Shown: positions 57,915 to 64,000 of the stretch, piece after piece
Layout: every line of letters begins with the position of its first letter
Position numbering within the stretch: position 1 is the stretch's first letter
DNA from: Triatoma infestans
Lineage: Eukaryota > Arthropoda > Insecta > Hemiptera > Reduviidae
DNA: 64,000 bases
Direction: 5' to 3'
Assembly (NCBI GenBank): GCA_011037195.1
Contig: JAAEAF010014528.1
Coordinates: 1 to 64,000, forward strand
Translations under genes and position numbers: made by a program
The notes under the pieces: generated by a model
Databases searched by the model: none
Told to the model about the DNA's origin: nothing
Seen by the model: the letters and a program-made list of their open reading frames with translations, nothing else

Positions 57915-60160
57915 GAATTTGGGTAGATCAAAAAACATGTTGCTTGGAATTCATTATACTTGACTTATAATTTTCAAAATGGCAAACAAATCATAGAAAT
58001 GCGTAGTTTAATCGTAGTTACGAGTTAAAAGTGTTTTTTAATTCTTATAATCCTCATTACTGATAAACAAAAAATAAGTTTATGTTTTTAAATCCGGTTC
58101 TATGGAGGTGAGGGATAAAGTTCAAGTTCTCTCTCCCAATTATATTCAGGCGATTCCATGATTGATTAAGTAAATAATTCACCCGAAACCTATTTCCACA
58201 CCTGTTTACGAACTAGGAAATGCTTTTAAAAATAACTTTACCCGAATCCAAAGCTGGGGAAACCTTTTCTTTTTTTGAATGTGTCATTTATCGAATGTGT
58301 CAGTTGGCTGTGGTGTGAATCACTGTAAAAATATTCTATACAATACTCTGCTTTCTTCCATATGACCTCCTCCTACACGATTTTCACCTATACCTCTAGG
58401 TAGAGATATATAGACCAAAGAAATATGCAAAATATTCCGGCTATACCTTTTCTTCCGATCCCAAATCTTCAATTAGCTCACTTTATATCATGATGATTGG
58501 ATTTTCTGCAATGATAGAAAAGATCAAAGATATTTTGGGGGGGGAGGGGGATATTTAATTTCTTTCCAGCAGCCTGTTTATCATGTATATTGTTGATAAA
58601 CCATATGATCCTGTAAACCTGTTCAAAGAAAAGAGAATTTGCATTAATTTACAAATTAAATTTAAATTCTTAAAACTCATATCTTTCTATTTTTATTAAT
58701 CGTATACAAATGCAAAAAGGAAATTTCAGTCAATCATCAAATTCCCTACAGACATGTGTCTTTTCATCAAAATATTGTATATTCAATATTATAAAAACAA
58801 ATTAAATTTTAACTAATAACAAAGAAATTTAACTATAAAAACATAAAAAAACAATAATAATAAATAATATAAAAATAATTGTAACTATTTTCCATATAAA
58901 TGACTAGAACATTTTTCTATTTTTCTTAGGAAAGTTTCCGGAAAAGGTGTTTACTATTAGGCACTATTTTTTTTTTAATTTAAAAATCCTGTGTTAGATT
59001 TGTTTTTTTTTTTTTTTTTTTTTTAAGTGAATCGTTTCTGGATAGGTGAATATTATTTTTGATTATTGTAATTATCCTTCAATTTTCAACTCCATCTTCA
59101 TAAATAAATCTAATTATTTTTATTTTACTTAGGGAGCTGATTGAAGTGATATTAATAATATTTACACCTCAATTATAATATTTCATTATATGAAAATTAA
59201 ATAACAATGCAATTAATTAAAAAAAATAAAAAAAAATGATATAATAAAAATAATAATAATCAAATAAACCATAGCTTATAGCTTATAGATTAGATTGCCT
59301 AATTTAGATTTTAAAGCGATATTTATTTTTTTTTTAATCACTTTGCCAAAATATTTAACTAAACACTAAATATATATTATATTCCCATAATTTCTATTTA
59401 AAAAACTTGTTTTTTGTATTCATTGTTTAATTAAATTTTTTATAATAAAAACTTTGCAATTATAACGCCATAACTATACAATCTAATCTATAAATTCATA
59501 AATTTTTTTATTTATTTTTATTATTATTTACAATATTCCCATCTAGAAGACAAAAAAAAAATAAAAGTTTCTATTTTAAAAGACATGATAAATATGTTAA
59601 AAAAATGTCGGTAAATAGCTTTTGAAAAAAAAAAGAAAAGAAATGTGATAATATGGTTTTTTAGTTTTTCTATTTTATAAAGTTCAAAAGTTTAAAGCTT
59701 TGAACAAAATCAATAAACAATCCTTTTTTTTCTTTTTTTTTTAAAAAAAAAGAGTTAAGCTCTAAAATAAACCAGATCATGTTGAGGTTATAAATATGTT
59801 TATATGTGACACAATTATAGTTTATATTTTGGGAAATATTTAACGTTTAAAACTAATTTCTTTTTAATTAAAAAAAAAACTTATACTCGTGAAAAATGCA
59901 ATAAAAATTCATAAAGCTTTTAAAAAAAAAAATAAATAAATAAAAAATGAAATTATCGTGATTTTTCCAAAGATGTGATTCATTATTTGCATAAACTATT
60001 TTCTAAAATTACAAACGTATTAGTGATTTTTTAAAGCTTTTCGTTAAGCTAGAATACAAACACAAAATACGTTTGAGATATTAAAGTTTAGCATTTATGA
60101 ATCACCTGGACCATTATAATAAATAGGTTTAATTATCTGAATAGTTAAATTTGCAATGTA
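57915..60160. other. Very AT-rich intergenic DNA
   Basis: A G-rich run at about 58539-58550. Otherwise A/T tracts with no recognised feature. Confidence 0.5.
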
Positions 60161-60416
60161 AGGAAGAGGATTAGCTAAGTGGATAGCATACTGGACTAGC
60201 AACGCGGAGGTCTCGGGTTCGAGTCCAGCTGTGCTGCCGTTAAATTTTTTCTTCCTAGGAGCCTCTCTACACCTCACTGTCCGGTGCTAGACAGTGTTGT
60301 TTGTAACGAGAGAACACTGTCCGGAAGCCGGCAGTGCATTGATTAGGCTCCAAAGTCGCCAATTGATGTGCCAATTGATTGATATTGATGCGCCTTAAAT
60401 TAAAAAAAAAAAAAAA
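60161..60416 (+). repeat. SINE-A (tRNA-Ala-like head), copy 6
   Basis: gaggattagctaagtggata (A box), ctagcaa (AGC), ggtctcgggttcgagtcc (B box), ctgtgctgccgttaaat, body with cactgtccggtgctagacag and gtccggaagccggcagtgca, then an A tail (60401-60416). Together with copy 4 it is the best full-length example. Confidence 0.85.
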
Positions 60417-60801
60417 CATTGCATTTTAATTAATGGATATTGGGAATTAATTATTTTTTGATGATTAAAATTTTTTATTAAATTAATTTCTTACACCAAA
60501 AACTTTTCAAAATTTTTGAAAAATTAAATATTGAGCTATAATATTATTTATAATTAAAATTAATTTTTTAAAAATTTAACTGATTTGAATGAAACAGAAT
60601 TTTTTTCAGAAATTCTATTTTATCAAAAATGATTTTTGAATTCGAGTATGACAAAGAAAATGATGTATTGCCAAGATATATTCTAATCAAAAGATAAATT
60701 GGGCTATTTAGACTTTTTTATCTACCCTAAATAACAGCTGTCATTTGCAGAATATATCGTATTATAATTTGGATATAATTCTATTGCGGTTGGTCAGCTA
60801 A
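60417..60801. other. AT-rich spacer
   Basis: No recognised feature up to the TAA target duplication at 60799-60801. Confidence 0.5.
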
Positions 60802-60842
60802 GGCCAGATGCACACATGCGGTAGGATGCCGTTACGTTACCG

Positions 60843-61212
60843 TTGCGGCGACGCAAAACTCAATGCACACTATTTCGTGAATTGACGGCACTATGGTTTT
60901 TGCCGCCAACAAAGATGGACGTACATCACAGAAAACGCGTGTTATTTGCTTACCTTGTATATAAGAAATATATCTTGAAACAGAAGAGGCGATATTGGAT
61001 ACATCCATTTACTGATTCAAGACTTATAAGAGGTAGATTTCATACATCATTTTCGGATTTACGAGGAAATCCAGTCAAGTTTTTTAACTACTTTCGAATG
61101 AGTGTTCAATCGTTTGACGAACTTGCTGGAAACATTACTGATAACATTAAGTCACAAGATACATGGATGAGACTCTCTATACCTCCCCTGGAAATGCTAG
61201 CTGTAACTCTAG
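60843..61212 (+). pseudogene. Harbinger transposase (HARBI1-like), N-terminal part only
   Basis: The frame reads VYKKYILKQKRRYWIHPFTD, SRLIRGRFHTSFSDLRGNPV, KFFNYFRMSVQSFDELAGNI and IPPLEMLAVTL, matching the N-terminus of HARBI1-like proteins (RxYWVHP..GxFHxLxxEL..DxxKFFxYFRMS...FDxLL...ISPxERLAxTLR). The DDE nuclease domain, which follows in full proteins of about 350-400 residues, is absent. A donor-like CTAG|gtaagt comes right after AVTL, but the next exon has been lost. This is therefore a non-autonomous, internally deleted copy. Confidence 0.8.
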
Positions 61213-61355
61213 GTAAGTAAATTAAAAAATTGCGGCAGATCACCGGACGTGTGCACTGTTCAACAAACAACAAGCCTCTGAGAGAACGGAGTTGCGTTTG
61301 CGGTGCCGTTGCGGTGCCTCGGGAAACCGGCAGAAAATGCACGCAACTTGGCCGT

Positions 61356-61676
61356 CTTTCACTTGTTTAACATAGGAAAGACGCGGAGTCCCATTTGTCA
61401 GAACTGTGATGACGGAGTTAGGGAAACGGTGTATCACTACTTATGTCAGTGTCCCCGTTTCGCTGGAACTAGGTTTCGTATATTTGGGAGGACACCACTC
61501 TCGCAGGATTGTCTAGGCGAGTTGGAGTATAGGGATATCTTGAGATATTGTAGATTAACCGGCAAGTTACCGGGGGAGACTAATTAAGGGGTTACGGGGG
61601 GTACCGGGAGGATAAGAGCCATATAGGCTTAGGTCCCGCGCCTTTGGGCACCCGTTTCCGATAATAATAATAATAA
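61356..61676 (+). pseudogene. LINE 3' end inserted in the Harbinger element
   Basis: The frame reads LFHLFNIGKT-like sequence (FHLFNIGKTRSPICQNCDDG), then VRETVYHYLCQCPRFAGTRF: the Cys-x2-Cys...His-x4-Cys knuckle of R1/RTE-type LINEs. A short 3' UTR and (taa)n follow. TGGCCGT is present on both sides (61349-61355 and 61677-61683), the target duplication. The piece is 321 bp, so severely 5' truncated. Confidence 0.8.
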
Positions 61677-61798
61677 TGGCCGTGCGGTCACGCAGCGTTG
61701 CCGGATGTATGTGTGCAGTATCGCATAGACTCATGTGTATCCCACACCGCAATTCCGGTGCCGTACGTTTAAAAAACGGATGTGTGCACCGGGCCTAA

Positions 61799-62279
61799 GA
61801 GTAGTATTGTAACTTAGCTGTATATTATAAACTGATAAATTCAAGTAGAAATTTTTTCATTAAAGATTATGGTTCTTTCTTTAAATGGAATACCGCCACT
61901 TTTAATATTTACTGATTTATGAACTGAAATCAATTTTTCTTTTATATATTAGCCTGTGTGATGAAGTTAGAATTTCCATTCAATAAGTCGCTAATTTTTC
62001 TCTCTAGGTATCCCATAAAACCGGAAGACGTAGGTTAAAGACCGTTTTAAACTGTTTACTCAACTGTTCATCTATCTAAGGTTTCGTATACTTTAATATT
62101 TCAAAGCATATTTCACACGAAAGTATCTTCAAAATACTGAGAACAAGCAATGTTTGTTTAAATCTCCAATAAAATGGAAATTTTGAGATACAAAGCATTA
62201 ATAATAAATAAATTCATCTTCCTTCCCATTTTATATTTTATTTAACCTTTTGCCGCAACAAAAAAAAAAAAAAATTCAA
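61799..62279. other. AT-rich spacer
   Basis: No recognised feature; an A tract at about 62262-62275. Confidence 0.4.
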
Positions 62280-62740
62280 AATTAGAGCACACTCCAGGCC
62301 ACCGTACCTAGCGCATAACGCCAAAGCCGGTGTCTATGGTCACTTAGCCTTGCCTACATGGTAGGCAAGTTACCATCCCTGCCACATGGAGGCGGACCTC
62401 TACATATCCGTCTAGTCCGGCGCATTACCGCTACTTCATGAGCAAACTCAACAAACTATTTAATATTTATAGCACTTTCCATCAACTCTTTGCAGTCTCC
62501 GGGCCAGTTCTCTCCCCTCCTTTTCAGCATGAATTCCGTATGGATTCTTGCCTCCTGATGCACTGTATCCCGTTCATCGCATTCGCAATTCGGGGAATCT
62601 TTCAGTCCCATCTCATGGAGCTTAGAATTGAACTCCCCGTGGCCCATTAAATATTGCATTACGGTTTGGGATAGCTCCAGCCATCGAATCGACAGTCTGT
62701 GATGCAAGTTCGGGAAAAACTCATACTTGGTGCTCCGTTT
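62280..62740 (-). pseudogene. LINE C-terminal region (I/R1-like)
   Basis: On the - strand the frame reads STKYEFFPNLHHRLSIRWLE, then QYLMGHGEFNSKLHEMGLKD and SPNCECDERDTVHQEARIHT. This fits the LTGHGxFxxxLxxxxxxxxxxCxCGxxDTVxH segment after RNase H in I/R1-type LINEs. The knuckle's last cysteine is lost. The body continues to about 62285. SINE-B copy 4 directly abuts its upstream side. Confidence 0.7.
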
Positions 62741-62960
62741 GCCGCAACAGCCCAATAAAGGGCCTTTTTTTTTGGCAGACGGTGATTTTTATGGTACGGG
62801 GGGAGGGGGAAGAACGCCGTAGTTTCCGCCGCTGTTTAGTTCTGGTTTTCGCTACTATTTGTAGTGTCCCACTTTTATCACATTGCACGGTCAACACCGT
62901 CTTTGCGCTCACGAAAATCGAACCCTGAATTCTCGCACTAAAGATAAGTACACCGAGCCA
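62741..62960 (-). repeat. SINE-B, copy 4, diverged
   Basis: On the - strand: tggctcggtgtacttatct (A box remnant), agaattcagggttcgatttt (B box), accagaactaaacagcggcg, and ggccctttattgggctgttg. Unlike copies 2 and 3 it has no T-rich tail and runs straight into LINE coding sequence. Confidence 0.7.
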
Positions 62961-64000
62961 GAGATTTTTGTCCGCCTTCTTTTCTTTAATTCTGGACAGA
63001 TTTCGGATTTTCCCCCATTGTCAGAGTTTATAAAATCTTGTATAGATACCTTGGTCTCTATTTCTAAAGTTTCTGTCACACGCTAACACAACCTGATTAC
63101 ATTTTAATATGATCCATTCAGACTGCATTATTTTCCCTTTTATCATTTTTACGGCATGGGATGTGAGGATGGAATGAAGAAAAATATGTATTATGACTTT
63201 TTTTTGTACCACTTGTTACTTTGGCCGAGCTCTAAAGAAAGGACAGTTAATGAGTTATGATGAAAAATGTTTGATGTGTTTTTTTGAAGAAATAAACTGA
63301 TGATTCCCAAAAGATCTTCTTATTGGTTAAAGACTTCCTTTCTTCCTATTTCTGGTGTAGGATTCTTGATGTTTTAAGGCTTCCGGTGTATTGGCTTGTT
63401 TAAGACTGATTTAAACGCCAATTCGGAGCTGTATTTATATGAAATCTGGGTCTACATTGGCAAATTATCAAGACGTTGGCGTCGCTTAGAGCTTGTTGTA
63501 ATGATTCGTTGGGCGGGTCAGTTGCGCCATATTATGTTAGTGATAAAAAAACTTGATAACCATCAAAATAAGTGAAGAGAAGCATAATATTTTCATCAAT
63601 CTGTTGGTTGGTCCCATCCTCATAAAAAAATAAAATCCCCTTAATCACTCGGTGAACTGAGTTTGACAGAAACTTGATCTCTACACAAACTTGATAAAAT
63701 CTGACTTGGAGGAAAAAAGTATGGAATCGGTCAAAATTTTGGAAAAGAACCATGTTATGACGGATATAGTCTGAAGATATTGTCGAACGGACCTTGCCAT
63801 CTAATCAACTGTAAGAGATTAGTTGTGTACAACTGACAGATTTTGGTCAATATGTCATAATTTGAAGGACAATATGAGACTGTGTTTCTCTTCAATATAG
63901 AATCCTAACAGACTGGAAATCCAAATGTCCACATTCGTTAAAAGTTTGTTGGAATTAAATCCGTTCATTTATTATATATTTCCATTTAGGTTTAATCATT
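62961..64000. other. Right edge, no supported gene
   Basis: No recognised feature. Short open frames of both strands have no motif. Confidence 0.4.

Larger units (their letters stand above)
60802..61795 (+). mobile_element. PIF/Harbinger-type DNA transposon with a LINE inserted in it
   Basis: The left end GGCCAGATGCACACATGCGG and the right end (reverse complement GGCCCGGTGCACACATCCG) are inverted repeats. TAA is duplicated outside both (60799-60801, 61796-61798), the usual Harbinger target. The length is 994 bp including a 320-bp LINE piece. GC-rich tgccgttgcgg-type repeats lie inside both ends. Confidence 0.85.

Noticed and set aside
1..64000. CRISPR array, bacterial operon or prophage
   Set aside because: No regularly spaced repeats with unique spacers and no prokaryotic gene layout; the window is clearly eukaryotic.

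Overview
The window looks like a piece of an AT-rich arthropod (most likely insect) nuclear genome. It has spliced genes with GT-AG introns from 83 bp to about 14.6 kb, abundant LINE remnants, tRNA-derived SINEs, Tc1/pogo- and Harbinger-type DNA transposons and a Penelope-like element. I cannot name the species.

One host gene is convincingly present: the 3' part of an ABC subfamily G half-transporter on the + strand. Ten coding exons lie between 2128 and 30200. Their phases join without a break and give 570 residues plus a stop codon: the second half of the nucleotide-binding domain (signature, Walker B, D-loop, H-loop), a variable polar linker, the six-helix membrane domain and a conserved C-terminus. 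The exons with Walker A and the Q-loop must lie upstream of base 1. The protein looks like the ABCG1/ABCG4-like group, closest in my memory to the insect CG3164-type genes.

Everything else I can identify is mobile or repetitive DNA. 1-2.1 kb: upstream intron with a hairpin-ended repeat carrying a SINE. 2.4-17 kb: a giant intron with LINE 3' ends, SINEs, several copies of an unclassified hairpin-ended repeat family (here 'FB-like') and a Tigger/pogo transposon. 17.3-30 kb: smaller introns with SINEs, LINE pieces and a hammerhead-ribozyme-like motif at 26.7 kb. 30.2-43 kb: AT-rich downstream sequence with a LINE 3' end, a small inverted-repeat element (37.75 kb) and a jockey-like LINE tail. 43-48.8 kb: a Penelope-like element (- strand) next to a second copy of the 37.75-kb element, which is split by a jockey/CR1-type LINE. 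51-52.1 kb: another FB-like copy. 53.7-63 kb: more SINEs, a Harbinger element with a LINE inserted in it, and LINE debris.

The most informative observations are the nested insertions that can be read from target duplications and paired empty/filled sites, the two hammerhead-like motifs, and the FB-like family with a terminal hairpin and internal units of about 270-320 bp. I found no second host gene, no true tRNA or rRNA gene and no coherent new pathway.
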